A stretch of DNA of 64,000 bases from Medicago truncatula (GCF_003473485.1 NC_053047.1:36690972-36754971), one strand, 5' to 3'; shown: positions 10,480 to 22,218, numbered from the stretch's first letter. Notes: a model not told the origin generated them from the letters alone. Numbers and translations are program-made.

Positions 10480-12111
10480 TTACAATAGACCTCGCGCGAT
10501 CATTTCACGAAGAAGTTTCTCTGCCATATCATTTTCATCTTTTTCGAACAGAGAAAGGATAATTATTTCATAAGTTTTAGCATTTGGAATGCAGCCATTG
10601 TCTTCCATTTTTGACAGCAAGGCCAATGCTTTGTCAAACAAGTCGTTGTCACAAAACCCTTGAATCATAACGGTATATGTATAGACAGTTATATTATAGC
10701 CCTTGACTAAAAGATCCTCAAAAATATTCTGTGCATCCTTTAGTCTTCCACCTTTACACAATCCATCAATAAGAATAGTGTATGTGTACATATCTGGTTG
10801 AATTCCTTCATCTTTCATCTTCGTTAACAACGCAATTGCCTTGTCAACCTGATGGTTTTTGCATAAAGCATCCAATATAGAATTGTAAGTAATTTTATCA
10901 TGTGGTACACCTCTATCATGCATCTCATCGACTAGCTTCAAAGCATAAGAGATTTTCCCTGATTTACACAAACCATCAATAAGGGAATTGTAAGTTACCA
11001 CATCAGGAATAATGTTTTTGCAATGCATTTCTTTAAAGAGATTCATGGCTTCATCAACCTTTTTAATCTTACAAAACCCGTTAATCATGATATTGTAGCT
11101 CTGAACATTAGCAGTCACTCCCCCCTGAGCCATAGTGTTGAATATACTCTTAGCCTTATTCACTTGTTTAACTAGGCAATATCCATCCATTAAAGAGCAA
11201 TAAGTAACAACATCAGGTTTAATGCCTTGTTTCATCATCATAGCTAACACATTTTTAGCTTCTTTCACCCTTCCTTCCTTACAAAATCCATCAACCAATA
11301 TACTAAAGGTATACACATCAGGGTTGATTTCTTCCGATATCATTTTATTGAACAAACCAATTGCATCATTCAATTTACCAAGAATGCAAAAACCACTAAT
11401 TAAAGCACTGTAAGTAACAACATCGGGAGAAATCCCCTTAGAAACCATTTCAGAATATAAATCAAAAGCTTCATTAACAAGTTTAACTTTGCACATGCTA
11501 TCAATAATGGTGTTGTACATTACCACATTAGGTTGAACCAATTTACCATCAACTCGTCTCAGCAATTGCAAAGCTGCACTTGTTTGTCCAACTTTACATA
11601 ACCCATTGATCAAAGTCCCATAACAAACTTTGTTTAAATGAAATCCAAGCGCAACCACCTTATCATGAAAGTGCAAGGCTTGATGAATCTGACCTTTGAG
11701 ACACAGACCCTTAATGAGTGTGGTTAAAGTTATGGCATTTGGTTCATAACCCTTTTTGAGAATGTTGGCAAATACAGAAAAAGAAAAATGGGTATGACCC
11801 AATTGAGAAAAACAATTGATGAGGATGTTGAAAGTGACCAAGTCTGAAGCAATTCCGTTGAATTCCATTTCTCGATGAAGTGAAATAGCAGTTTGGTAAC
11901 AATTAATCTTAACAAGAGAACCTAAAATCTTTCCAAATTCAAAGATGGGGGGTGTAGGGTTGATGTTCAGGATGCGATTGAAGGAGGAAACGAGACTGTG
12001 TTCATCATCTTGGTGATGATGATGTAATTGAGAGTATAAACTTGTTGAAATGATGAATTTAGGGTTTGGAAATTGAAAATGAGAAACTGAGAAAGGAACA
12101 AACCGAATCAT
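10480..12111 (-). CDS. P-class PPR protein, restorer-of-fertility-like (RFL-A)
   Basis: Intronless 543-residue pentatricopeptide repeat protein. After an N-terminal leader (MIRFVPFSVSHFQFPNPK), plausibly mitochondrial, about 14 tandem 35-residue P-type motifs fill the protein. Examples are DVVTYNSLIDGLCKSGKISYALKLVDEM and NVVMYNTIIDSMCKVKLVNE, cut short here. It ends MIARGLL, a usual end for this family. Such proteins bind single-stranded RNA in mitochondria, and the RFL group includes fertility restorers. The frame is open to an ATG at 12240, but that extension contains a His run encoded by a GATGAT repeat and is absent from the paralogues. The ATG at 12111 matches the start of RFL-C. Two blocks are almost identical to RFL-C. 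The RNA target cannot be told from this. Confidence 0.92.
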   Translation of the reverse strand: MIRFVPFSVSHFQFPNPKFIISTSLYSQLHHHHQDDEHSLVSSFNRILNINPTPPIFEFGKILGSLVKINCYQTAISLHREMEFNGIASDLVTFNILINCFSQLGHTHFSFSVFANILKKGYEPNAITLTTLIKGLCLKGQIHQALHFHDKVVALGFHLNKVCYGTLINGLCKVGQTSAALQLLRRVDGKLVQPNVVMYNTIIDSMCKVKLVNEAFDLYSEMVSKGISPDVVTYSALISGFCILGKLNDAIGLFNKMISEEINPDVYTFSILVDGFCKEGRVKEAKNVLAMMMKQGIKPDVVTYCSLMDGYCLVKQVNKAKSIFNTMAQGGVTANVQSYNIMINGFCKIKKVDEAMNLFKEMHCKNIIPDVVTYNSLIDGLCKSGKISYALKLVDEMHDRGVPHDKITYNSILDALCKNHQVDKAIALLTKMKDEGIQPDMYTYTILIDGLCKGGRLKDAQNIFEDLLVKGYNITVYTYTVMIQGFCDNDLFDKALALLSKMEDNGCIPNAKTYEIIILSLFEKDENDMAEKLLREMIARGLL

Positions 12112-12240
12112 TTTTGTGAATGAATCTTGTTTGATATGATGATGATGATGATGATACAGTTTACACTTTACAACCACCACTGAGGTTTTACAATTGTTGA
12201 GAGCAAAAGGATACGATGCAAGTGTACAGATCTCACTCAA

Positions 12241-13650
12241 TAATGTTTACACGCTCAAATCAAATGTCACAGTTTTGTGCTTCTATGTGTTTACTTTGGG
12301 GACGTATCATATGCGGATTGAGAGACTTAACAACAAATCTCCCTCATAGAACAACTACATTGACAAAGATGACTCGGTCCTTGACGAAAGGCAACACTTG
12401 GTATCTTTGGAGGAGTTTAGGATATTGATTTTTGTTCAGAGATAAAGTGACAATTTTCTACTATCACTTTAATCTCCTATACACCTCATACTCCTTGTTA
12501 TCATAAATTTTTTGTCACGTTATCAGTTAACAAAATCATTTATCTTCAAAGATTAAAGTGATAATGGAAATGCACATTAAGGAACTACTTTGTCTTTAAT
12601 CCTGAGTAAGAGACTTTGTGAGAGCGAGGTGCATAACCAAGGACCAAAGTGACCATTTATAACAAACACAATAAGAATATGTGTACATCTTTTTTTCCTT
12701 AATGCTTTAAAAAACGTAATAAACTAGATCGAGTATATCTATATTATATATCTATAATATTTATAAAAAAAATAAGATTTTTGGCAGACCTTTTCATTAT
12801 CTCAATTATACCCAAACAATTTTTTCTATAATAATGATTGTTGTTGGTGTCATTGAAAATATAAGAATTTAAATTATATTTTTTTTGGTTATATTGTTGG
12901 TGTCATTTAAATAGATAAATAATGTTATATTGGTTTGATATAGTTTGAAAGCAACAATAATTTATATTTATGTTTTTAATCAAAACCAAAATTTCATATA
13001 AAAACATCATTTATAATTTTCAAACTTTAGCATAATATTAAAAGCAGAAGGACGAACATATGAGTGTCCATCTTTTCGCTAGTTAGTATAAGTGGTTTTG
13101 TTTGATTTCCAATCTTGAAGGATATGGTTAGAAGGTATTTAATTTACCTTATTTACTTGGATAGATACATCTAAACTGAATTGTTCATGGTTGCCCGTTG
13201 ATGAAGACTTTTCATGTGATCTTTCTTTTTCTCCATGTGTAATATAAATGATAAAAAAAAAAAACTGAAAGCGTCAGACATTGATTCAGTTTGATATGTA
13301 GTTTTTGTATTAATTCAGTTTGACATGTAGTTTTTGTATTATTTTGCATAAAGGCATGTTATGAACTGTTTATGTATTATTACATCATTAGCAATAACTA
13401 TAGTTACTTCAATTATACTTTTATTTTTTTAAAAAGCAAAAAGTTGAACAAAAGACATCCATAATTCATCGGAGAAGATGGATGGTGACTGAAACCTGAC
13501 ATTTAATCAAATGTCACATCTCTCTCATACTCGGTTTCAAACTATTAGTTTAAACAATCAAATAAAGTTAGAAAAAATCAACACAATTCACCAATTCTTT
13601 CTTTTGTTTTTCTCACCTTGATGTTATTGTCTCCATAGAAATCAATGGCA
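12241..13650. other. Intergenic upstream of RFL-A, no gene
   Basis: AT-rich DNA. A near-tandem pair of about 34 bases ('gattcagtttgatatgtagt') occurs at 13282-13342. No coding region, RNA gene or clear transposon ends recognised. The RFL-A promoter should lie in its first few hundred bases. Confidence 0.4.
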
Positions 13651-14073
13651 TAATAGTATGATCCTATAGAAGAGATCGTGTTCAAAATTGCTAAATGGTT
13701 GAGTCACTCAGACATGCTCAAAATATTATTGATTATGCATTTATAGAATAGACATGAAGAGAAATGATAGCAAAACTCTATAAAATTAATTGTAGATGTA
13801 ATTCATATAAACATGCAAAAGGTCAAAACCACAAAGCAGGTGACATACATTATGGATAACTCGCTTGAGCAATCACAAGTGCTATAAATAATAAGGGACA
13901 GAAACTCCACGTCTTTGTCCCTCAGATTGGATTTAGTAAGCACACAATCTGGTTCATGGTTTGGCTAACTAATATGATGACTTAAAAGGGAGTATACATA
14001 AATACATGCAGCAAAAAATATAGAAAAACAAAGTATTACTCAAATGTGCTGCAAATATATAGAAAAACATAGT
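13651..14073. repeat. Segmental copy B, 5' part
   Basis: Matches 24960-25180 of copy C ('tcaaaatattattgat', 'aatgtgctgcaaatata', 'catagtattct'). The match is interrupted by the LINE at 14085-15778 and resumes at 15790. No gene seen. Confidence 0.65.
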
Positions 14074-14084
14074 ATTCTTTACAT

Positions 14085-15778
14085 TTTTTTTTATGAACCA
14101 AGAGTGAGGTTAAACATCGGGGGGAGACTGAACATCCCAACTAGGTTGGCACCTTCAAGAAACCCCCATCCTTTGCCACCAACTCATAAAATATATTATT
14201 AAAAAAATGAGAAAATATATACAAGAGAGGGTACCAAACCAAAACCTTCCAAAAAAGACAAAACCAAGAGAGAAAAGAACTAAGGGAAGCGATAATTTGG
14301 GAGACCATAGCGATCTCTAAACAAATCGTCCTGAATCAACTTGGGCAAAGAATCCCACCAAAGCATCCCCTGAATGGTGTGACCGTGATTTGCTAGCTTA
14401 TCCACACAAATGTTACCCTCACGAAAAACATGAGATGAAAGAAGTTGTATACCATAATTAACACAATTTGCCCAACGATTTCTCAGCTTCCACGAAACAA
14501 GATCATGATTCCGAAAGACCAAGACAGCGCTCTTCGAGTCCCCCTCAATCCATAAATTCATCCAACCGAAAAAGCAATTTCCATGGCATGAATAAATCCA
14601 AGCAACTCAGATTCAAAAACCGAAAAAGATCCAAGATTACTAGAAAAGCAACCAACAAAAGTACCGCGATGATCATGGAAAATCCCACCGCAAGAGGCAT
14701 GGTTCCCCAAGACTGAACCATCCGTGTTCACCTTCATCCAAGTAGGAGCGGGAGGCTGCCAAACAACCGGAATAATATCTTTGACACGACAATGTCGCGG
14801 ATGCACTTGAAACGCATCAAGAATGCCAGTATCTGACAAACTTGATAAACAATAACCTTTAGATTCCGAACCACTCATGGAAACCTGAGAAATAATTGTT
14901 GCTTTAGCACCATGGGCAGCAACTCTAGCATTGTTAAAACGAATCCCATTTCTAGCAATCCAAATGGCGTGGAGGGTATGCACAATACTAGAAACAAAGA
15001 TGTCTAAAGCTTGGGAGCTGATTCTAGCTGGAATCACTTCTAATAACAACTCAATGGAAGGGAGATCAAACTGACGATGTAACTGCTCACCTAACCAGCG
15101 CCAAAGGTCAACGGCAAACGGACATGATAGGAACAAGTGAGAGGCATATTCTGCTGCACCAAGACAAAGAACACAAACTGATACAATAGTGCATCCTCGC
15201 AAACGTAAGTTCTCATCAGACGGCATTTTTCTATGCTTCAGATGCCAAAATATGAAAGAGTGAGATGGCGGTATGCAAGACCTCCAAATATTTGTTTCCC
15301 GCGAAATCGCAGGAGGAACTGGATTGAGGAACTGAAAGGCGATCTTGGCAGATAAAGCACCATCTCTTGCATGTATCCACACCAACTTGTCAGGCAAAGG
15401 CGAGGTGGGCAAAGTGACATGTGATATCCGAGACACAACAGCAGCATCGTGTAAAACTGGGTGAGGAAGAACCCATTGACCATCAACAATTGCATCGGAA
15501 ACTGTGCTGGATAAAAGAGGTCGAACCGCGGGAGATATATTCAGTAAATCAACCAAAGGAGTACCAATCCAATTATCATTCCAGAAATTAATTTCATCAC
15601 CACTACCAACCAGCCACAAAGAATTCTCCATCACGGTAAGAATATGGAGTTTGATACCATACCACACAGACGAGAAGTAATTAGACTTAGGCTTGCCCAA
15701 CTTGAAGTAACGACACTTAAACATTTGAGACCATTCAGTATTATGCAATAGGAGATTCCAACTCAAGTGCATGATGGA
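14085..15778 (-). mobile_element. 5'-truncated L1-type LINE (zf-RVT and RNase H end)
   Basis: Flanked by an 11-bp target duplication ATTCTTTACAT (14074-14084 and 15779-15789), with a poly(T) at 14084-14092 that is the minus-strand poly(A) tail. The minus-strand frame 15772-14558 (404 codons) has GDEINFWNDNWIG, a zf-RVT region with CVLC and HLFLSCP, and an RNase H start (WMKVNTDGSV, ESELLGF). The RNase H domain goes on in another frame at 14561-14280 (WIEGDSKSAV, CVDKLANHGH), so a one-base change interrupts it. The reverse transcriptase and endonuclease are absent. Copy C keeps the empty site near 25140. Confidence 0.92.
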
Positions 15779-15789
15779 ATTCTTTACAT

Positions 15790-17371
15790 AAATATGCTAC
15801 AAATTTACTTAAAAGGGATTATTGTTGCAGGCACATGAACAGAGTTCTTGTTGCCCATATCAGATTCAATTTACTCTCTTTTACATCCCCTTTGAAGCAG
15901 TAACATAGATTGTCTATCAACCACATCGTCATTTCTCCCCCAACATCCTGAACCAAACTCAGAACTGGTTTTTTGTGTTGTTGCAGCAACAAGACTCCCA
16001 CGGCCGTTCGAAGAGATTCAAAATTATTGAATCATCCAAGCCAAAACGAAAAGAATTCGACTTTTTCTCTCCTTTTCCAAAAAAAAATCGACTTTCTTCC
16101 TCAACAACTACTAGGTAATTATATCATCAACACACATAATCCCATTACTCAAATCAATTTTCTTTCTCATTTGGACAGAAATTCAAGCTTAACATCAATC
16201 ATAAAACTAATATCATCCATGCAATTTACACACCTGTTATAAGTGGAATATCTATCGTACAATCACAATAATATGATTTCAGAAACAGTGGCTAGTAACA
16301 GCATGTATATTTTCAGCTGGTATTTCTAACCAGAAGAAGCAAAAAGAGTAAGATACTAACTGCAACATAAATAATTAGTTGTCATTCTATTTTGATACTT
16401 CTAATTCGTAAAAGTAAATGGTACAAAAGTAATACTGGAAGTGTGTGCCTCAGGTGTAGGACAAACAAAATTTTAGCCTATGGAAATAAAAAGTAGAATC
16501 CTGGAAGTGTGCCTCAAGACAAGTAAAAAAATGGATCAAACCCAAAAAAAAATGGAAAACAAAATAACATTTCTATATGTAGTAGTTTAAAATACAAAAT
16601 AGAACTGATAATGAAGAATCAACATGCAAAACCATCTTCAGTCCTCACTGACACCCTCCACAAAGGGATTGTGGCTGCTACTATCACTGCTAGTCCACTA
16701 GTCCTCATGAGTAAAGATAGCAAAAACATAACTACAGATTTTGTTGTCCTCTCTCTTTTAAAATTCTATAAAGCTATGTCCCCTTACCCTTAATTTTTCA
16801 ATGCAATCAGTTCTTGTTCTCCTATATAGACGATTATGGAAACTGCACTATTCGAATTCCCAACTTTGAGCTGGTTTCATAACAAAATATTTGTTATGAT
16901 ACCAAACTATTACACTCAATAGCACAGCAACAACACTAAGAACAATGAATGTTGTTTCCTAAAACTCTATCACCTCTTCTTCATTTATTTTACTTTTTTT
17001 TAAGTAATCGAAGTATAAGTTAACGTCAACAAAACGAAAATAGAGTATGTCATGAGATTCTAAACAACGAACAACCAAGCCTTATCCCACTAAGTGAGAT
17101 AGGCTACATGGGCCAAACGAAGATCTAACCTTCATCATTATGTGTCCAACCTTGCATCATCTCACTTTCTGTCCCTAGAAATGGTTGGTCAAGATCAGGC
17201 TACTAATAATGAAACATTAATCCATCTTCAAATCACTGTTTTTCTTTCTTCTCACCATTTCAGGTTCACTATCTATCTTCTGTCTAATTCTGCATTTATT
17301 CCCTTTAATTCAATCTTTATATGTTATTTATCTCGAACTAGTCTTATTCTTTTATTTGAAGATAAGTATCT
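15790..17371. repeat. Segmental copy B, middle part (no gene)
   Basis: 15790-16330 matches 25145-25279 plus 26355-26660 of copy C ('caatttacac', 'gatttcagaaacagtggct'). The rest, to 17371, is specific to B or too diverged to place. Short plus-strand frames at 15973, 16611 and 17142 show no known domain. This could be old 5' sequence of the GH17 gene, but I cannot show it. Confidence 0.55.
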
Positions 17372-17538
17372 ATGGAATATATAGACCCTTCTAAATCTCC
17401 AGCTTGGATACAGCACCATGTCCAACCTTACCTTTCAGAAACAAAAATAACTTGCATAACTCTGGGAAATGAGGTATTCAATAGCAATGAGACTCAGCCA
17501 ATGTTGAACCTTCTTCCATCAATGCAAAAATGTGCATG
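17372..17538 (+). pseudogene. GH17 beta-1,3-glucanase fragment (copy B)
   Basis: The best preserved of three fragments, with an open frame. It reads WIQHHVQPYLSETKIT followed by CITLGNEVFNSNETQPML and LLPSMQ, the conserved GH17 block with the catalytic-acid GNE motif. It is cut off at 17538 by a solo LTR, and the rest of the glycosyl hydrolase is missing. Copies A and C share a one-base insertion not present here, so B keeps the ancestral frame. Confidence 0.85.
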
Positions 17539-17543
17539 GTTTG

Positions 17544-17947
17544 TGATAGAACCCCGAAATTCAAGATAAAGAAATTGCATTATTGAATGTAAATAGGCGA
17601 GCTTAAGAGCCCTGCAATGGTGGTAAAACAAAAAAGAAAATGATAAACCAGAGTTCAGAGAACTCCTACCAGAGCTCAGAGAACTCCTACCAGAGCTAAG
17701 CTCCTAGACCAGATAGAACTTCTCTCCTAAACAACTCTTAACAAACTTTATGAATGCCTTACTCTCTAGGCTTTCCTCTCTTTTATAACCCCATTCACAT
17801 GACAATCAATGTCACATCATTAATAATTCTGAATGGATGATTTAATATCCTTTTTCTCTCCCCATTCACATGACAATTAGTGTCACCTTATTAACTAACT
17901 TTTACTTTCTATCCCTGAACCCACTTCGACCTTTCAGGTTCCTATCA
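17544..17947. mobile_element. Solo LTR
   Basis: A 404-bp fossil with TGATAG and CTATCA ends, flanked by the 5-bp target duplication GTTTG (17539-17543 and 17948-17952). It has no internal region. It contains an approximate 22-base tandem repeat near 17650-17700 and a TATA-like TTTATAA near 17782. It is absent from the same site in copies A and C, so it postdates the segmental duplication. Superfamily not determined. Confidence 0.85.
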
Positions 17948-18182
17948 GTTTGAGCCAGCCCAAAAAAATTACAAGTGATTTATATGCCCAGTCTATGTAA
18001 GAATAAACATCCACTCATACCTAGTGACTACCTAACATAGTTCAATAATAGCATCTCATAAGGATTTCGAGGGGGAGAAGCAGTCCCTCCTTGCTATTCA
18101 CTAACAAGTAAAATTGTGTAAAAAAAAAAAAAAAATAACAACCACTTCTAACATATCATGAGGAGACTTAGACTCCACAATA

Positions 18183-18368
18183 AAAAGGGCAACCCGGTGC
18201 ACTAAAGCTCCCGCATACGCAGGGTCCGGGAAGGGGTCCCACCATTATTGGTGTATTGTACGCAGCCTTACCCTGTTTCTTACACAAGAGGCTGTTTCCA
18301 GGACTTGAACCCGTGACCTTTCAGTCACATGACAACAATTTTTACCAGTTGTGCCAAGGTTACCCCTC
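18183..18368 (-). mobile_element. Au-family SINE
   Basis: On the minus strand it begins GGGGTAACCTTGGCACAACT and carries the tRNA-like A box (GGCACAACTGG) and B box (GGTTCAAGTCC), then 'aaacagcctcttg', 'ggtaaggctgcg' and 'gtgcaccgggttgcccttttt', the hallmark ends of the plant Au SINE. The 19-bp target duplication AGACTTAGACTCCACAATA flanks it (18164-18182 and 18369-18387). The site is empty in copy A at about 9135-9155, so it inserted after the A/B duplication. Confidence 0.95.
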
Positions 18369-18387
18369 AGACTTAGACTCCACAATA

Positions 18388-19502
18388 GAGGAACATAATT
18401 ATACAACATTCTAAATAAAACCTAAATCTATAGAACCATGTCCAGACCAAACTTCAAGAGGCAGGTAAAGATTACTTTTTCTTTGGAAGAAACGGGTGAA
18501 AAGGCAATAAGCCTTTTTGCTTGCACATTAAATGACACAAGGGTCCATTGATGCATTCAGAGGAAAATTCCAAAGACATATAGCATCATAGAGCTATAGG
18601 AAGTGACTCTGTCTGCAATGTAACGCAAGTGAGAAAAGACAGAGTCACTCGTCCTCTAAGAGTTTACTCGCTAGAATATGCATCAGGATGTCCACCTGCA
18701 TCCCCAAGAATGATGCCCTAACTAACTGTGCAGTAATCTCCATTCATATATGTTGCAAGATTAACAACATGCCTTAAGTTCTTCCATTTTAAGCACAATG
18801 AATGCATGATATACTACAATAAGTGTATGACTTAACAGTACGTGTATAGATTTCATTTAAGCAAGATTTCAATTAGCTTTAAACAACATATAATATTTCC
18901 AAGAATCAAATTTAACATCAAAATCAACAATTATGTCAGAAATAGAATCATGCTTCCTACAAGCATGCAATTTCTAAATTCTAAACTATATTTCTAGTGA
19001 CCAAACAATTTCAAGGCCAGACCAGACCTTAGTTACTGATTTAAGTTTAGCATTCTAAAATAGTTAAGCTTCCCAAGATTAGAATCATGTAGAATTACAA
19101 GTATAACTAAGATAAAAATAAATGAAGTTACTTGTTTTGTGCCAACTCAACTTAGAAGCCATAAGATAGGCTCAGCAAGCCAAGTCTTAATCACCTTGTT
19201 TTCCTACATCTGGTACTTCTTCTTAAGTTCAATTATGATTAAGAAATTCTGTCTCAATACTGAAAAAATTAGAATTATGCAGCAAAACAGATTATGCGGG
19301 GACAACTATATTTCAAGGCATATTTAAGTTGATTATGAAGCTGTAATGAGGCCATAGATACTCATTATGCAGCAATTTCATTTAGCTAAACGAGCACACC
19401 AAGTCCTTCTTACCCATATGCTGGCTATCAAATCATTTGTTAAGGCAACCCTTCCATCGAAATTAGTCTGTATAACAGTTCAGATCATTCAAAGTTTCAC
19501 AT
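18388..19502. repeat. Downstream part of segmental copy B
   Basis: Matches 9137-10225 of copy A closely. An 80-base insert at about 19135-19214 is specific to B and is of unknown origin. No gene seen. Confidence 0.75.
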
Positions 19503-19512
19503 AAATGTAATT

Positions 19513-19616
19513 ATCGGTATGCAGGGGTGATCTTTTTGGGTTGTAACAGCTTGCCTTTTTGCACTTCTCGTGCGTGGCATTTCATATATATATATATGCT
19601 GATTCAAAAAAAAAAA
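19513..19616 (+). mobile_element. LINE 3' tail, severely 5'-truncated
   Basis: A 104-bp insertion absent from copy A, ending in poly(A) (19606-19617) and flanked by a direct repeat AAATGTAATT. The interior ('gcacttctcgtgcgtggc', then a TA run and 'gctgattc') resembles the 3'UTR of plant L1 LINEs. Confidence 0.7.
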
Positions 19617-19845
19617 ATGTAATTCAAAGCAGAAAGGTATACTCACATCCAAATCTGCAGATAAGAGGGTGTACAACTTTCATAACTGATTGATGGAACT
19701 CTCAATGAGGCAAGAGAATATCATATAGAGAAATCGAAATGGAAGATATACGAGAAGTATAAAAGTTTTGGTAAACACAGTTAACAAAAACAATAAAAAA
19801 ATATCTTTTCCACTAGCAGAGGCAAGTACATAAAATGAAATGATG

Positions 19846-21225
19846 CTATTGAATAGTTTCAATCTTACAATAGACCTCGATCATTTCACAAAGAAGTTTC
19901 TCTGCCATCTCATTTTCATCTTTTTTGAACAGAGAAAGGATAATTATTTCATAAGTTTTAGCATTTGGAATGCAGCCATTGTCTTCCATTTTTGATAGCA
20001 AGGTCAACGCTTCATCAAACAAGCCCTTGTCACAAAAGCCTTGGATCATAACAGTATATGTATAGACATTTAGATTATGGCCTTTGACCAAAAGATCTTC
20101 AAAAACCTTCCGTGCATCCTCCAATTTCCCACTTTGGCACAATCCCTTGATAAGAATAGTGTATGTGTACATATTTGGTTGAATACCCTGGTTTTTCATC
20201 TGTGTTAATAACGCAATTGCATTGTCAACCTGATGGTTTTTGCATAAAGCATCCAATATAGAACTGTAAGTAACTATATTAGGTGGTTGACCTCTATCAT
20301 GCATCTCATCCACTAGCTTCAAAGCATAAGAGATTTTCCCCGATTTACATAAACCATCAATAAGGGAACTGTAAGTTACCACGTTAGGAATAATTTGTTT
20401 GTGATGCATTTCTTTGAGTAGTTCCATGGCTTCATCCATCATTTTAATCTTACAAAACCCATTAATCAAGATACTGTAACTCTGAATATCAGGACTCACT
20501 CCCAACTGAGCCATAGTGTTGAATATACTCTTAGCCTTATTCACTTGTTTAACTAGGAAATATCCATCCATTAAAGAGTTATAAGTAACAACGCCAGGTT
20601 TAATGCCTTGTATCATCATCATAGCTAACACATTTTTAGCTTCTTTCACCCTTCCTTCCTTACAAAATCCATCAACTAATATAGTAAAGGTATACACATC
20701 CGGGTTGATGTTTTCCAATATCATTTTATTAAACAGATCAACTGCATCTTTCAGTTTACCAACAATGCAATGCTTATCATGGATCTTACCATTGAGACAG
20801 AGACCCTTGATGAGTGTATTCAATGTTATGGTATTTGGCTTGTAACCCATTTTGAGAATCTTTGTCAAAACAGAGAAAGCAGAAGGGATGTGACCCAATT
20901 GACAGAAAGAATTGATGAGAATGTTGCAATTGACTAAGTTAGGTTTAATTCCTCTAAATTCCATTTTTTGAGAAAGGTAAAGAACAGTGTGGTAATGTTT
21001 GGATTTGACAAGGGAACCTAAAATCTTATTGAATTCGATGTTGGGAGGAGTGGGATTCTGTTGAAGCAAGCGATTGAACAAAGAAACAGCATCATCAACA
21101 TCATTGTTGTTATGGAATGTGGTTGAAGTTGAAAAATAAGGAATGAAATTGAAATGGGTGTTTATCAAAAATTGAAAAGAATGAAACTTTTTTGAAACAG
21201 GAACAAAACCGTACCTCAGCAACAT
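19846..21225 (-). CDS. P-class PPR protein, RFL-like, internally deleted (RFL-B)
   Basis: A 459-residue paralogue of RFL-A and RFL-C with an N-terminal leader (MLLRYGFVPVSKKFHSF) that may target mitochondria. It has about 11 PPR motifs against 14. The join GKIHDKHCIVGKL fuses the middle of motif 3 to the middle of motif 6, so roughly 96 residues are lost while the frame is kept. At the 3' end 'ctcgatcat' replaces 'ctcgcgcgatcat' of RFL-A, a 4-bp loss that changes the usual end to EVYCKIETIQ. It is still an open reading frame and may make a shorter protein, but both changes suggest decay or altered RNA specificity. Start chosen at the first ATG, directly after a TTC repeat. Confidence 0.85.
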   Translation of the reverse strand: MLLRYGFVPVSKKFHSFQFLINTHFNFIPYFSTSTTFHNNNDVDDAVSLFNRLLQQNPTPPNIEFNKILGSLVKSKHYHTVLYLSQKMEFRGIKPNLVNCNILINSFCQLGHIPSAFSVLTKILKMGYKPNTITLNTLIKGLCLNGKIHDKHCIVGKLKDAVDLFNKMILENINPDVYTFTILVDGFCKEGRVKEAKNVLAMMMIQGIKPGVVTYNSLMDGYFLVKQVNKAKSIFNTMAQLGVSPDIQSYSILINGFCKIKMMDEAMELLKEMHHKQIIPNVVTYSSLIDGLCKSGKISYALKLVDEMHDRGQPPNIVTYSSILDALCKNHQVDNAIALLTQMKNQGIQPNMYTYTILIKGLCQSGKLEDARKVFEDLLVKGHNLNVYTYTVMIQGFCDKGLFDEALTLLSKMEDNGCIPNAKTYEIIILSLFKKDENEMAEKLLCEMIEVYCKIETIQ

Positions 21226-21229
21226 CGAA

Positions 21230-21558
21230 GAAGAAGAAGAAGAACGAAACTTTGTTGTGTCCCAGTGGTAACGTGTTAAGTCACTTCATTGAGAAAATTG
21301 CTGTTGATGCTGACATGTAAATTACTCAAATGTCAAAAACTATAAATTATCATTATTAATATTTATTGATTTTAAATATTTCGATCATTATTTTGGTACG
21401 AAATATAATGATCGTGTCAACTTTTTTCTTTTTACTTGAGTTTAACTTTTTTTAATTGATTGTAATTTTATTTATGCATCGTAAACTTTATCGATTTAAA
21501 TTAAGTTTTTAGTATTATTATATAATAATCTATAAATAAAAGTATGTTACTTCAATTT
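21230..21558. other. Intergenic between RFL-B and the LINE remnant
   Basis: AT-rich DNA. A GAA/TTC microsatellite at about 21229-21245 sits right before the RFL-B start. No gene seen. Confidence 0.4.
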
Positions 21559-22218
21559 CAACTGTGAATCAAGGTGGTTTGGGTTCGAAGGTTAGGAGAA
21601 TTTAATTTGTCTTTATTAGGGAAGTGGTGTTGGAGGTTGTTGGTTGATGAGGATTGATTGTGGTATCGCGTCTTAAAGGCACGATATTGGGAGGTTGGTG
21701 GCCGAATTCAGGAAGGAGGGAGAAATGTGTCTGGTTGGTGGACGATGTTGTGTCACGTGAGGGAGGGGTTGGGACGGGTGTAGGAAGTTGGTTTGATGAT
21801 AATATTAGGCGGGTGGTAGGTAATGGTCGTAACACTTTCTTTTGGACTGATAATTAGTTGGGTGGAGTTCCCTTAAAAATCCAGTTCAGCCGGCTTTATG
21901 ATTTATCGGTCCATAATGAGTGTACAGTGGAGGATATGGCTCGATGGGGTTGGGAGGAAGGAGGTAATGGGTGGGGTTGGAGGCGGCGTTTGTTGGCATG
22001 GGAGGAGGATAGTGTGAGGGAGTGTGTTACTTTGTTGGAAAATGTTGTTTTGTAGGTTAACACTCATGACCATTGATATTGGTTACTTGATCCTATTCAT
22101 GGCTACTCGGTTCATGGGACGTATCGTTTCCAAACAACTATAGAAGAAAGTGGTTGTTGGTTCAATAAACGATGTGTGGCATAAACCGGTTCCGACAAAA
22201 GTTTCTCTTTTTGCTTGG

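Noticed and set aside
10480-12240. Start of RFL-A at the ATG 12240
   Set aside because: The extra 43 residues include a His run from a GATGAT microsatellite and are not shared with paralogues; ATG 12111 fits the family.
14468-14716. 82-codon plus-strand frame
   Set aside because: Antisense to the LINE RNase H domain.
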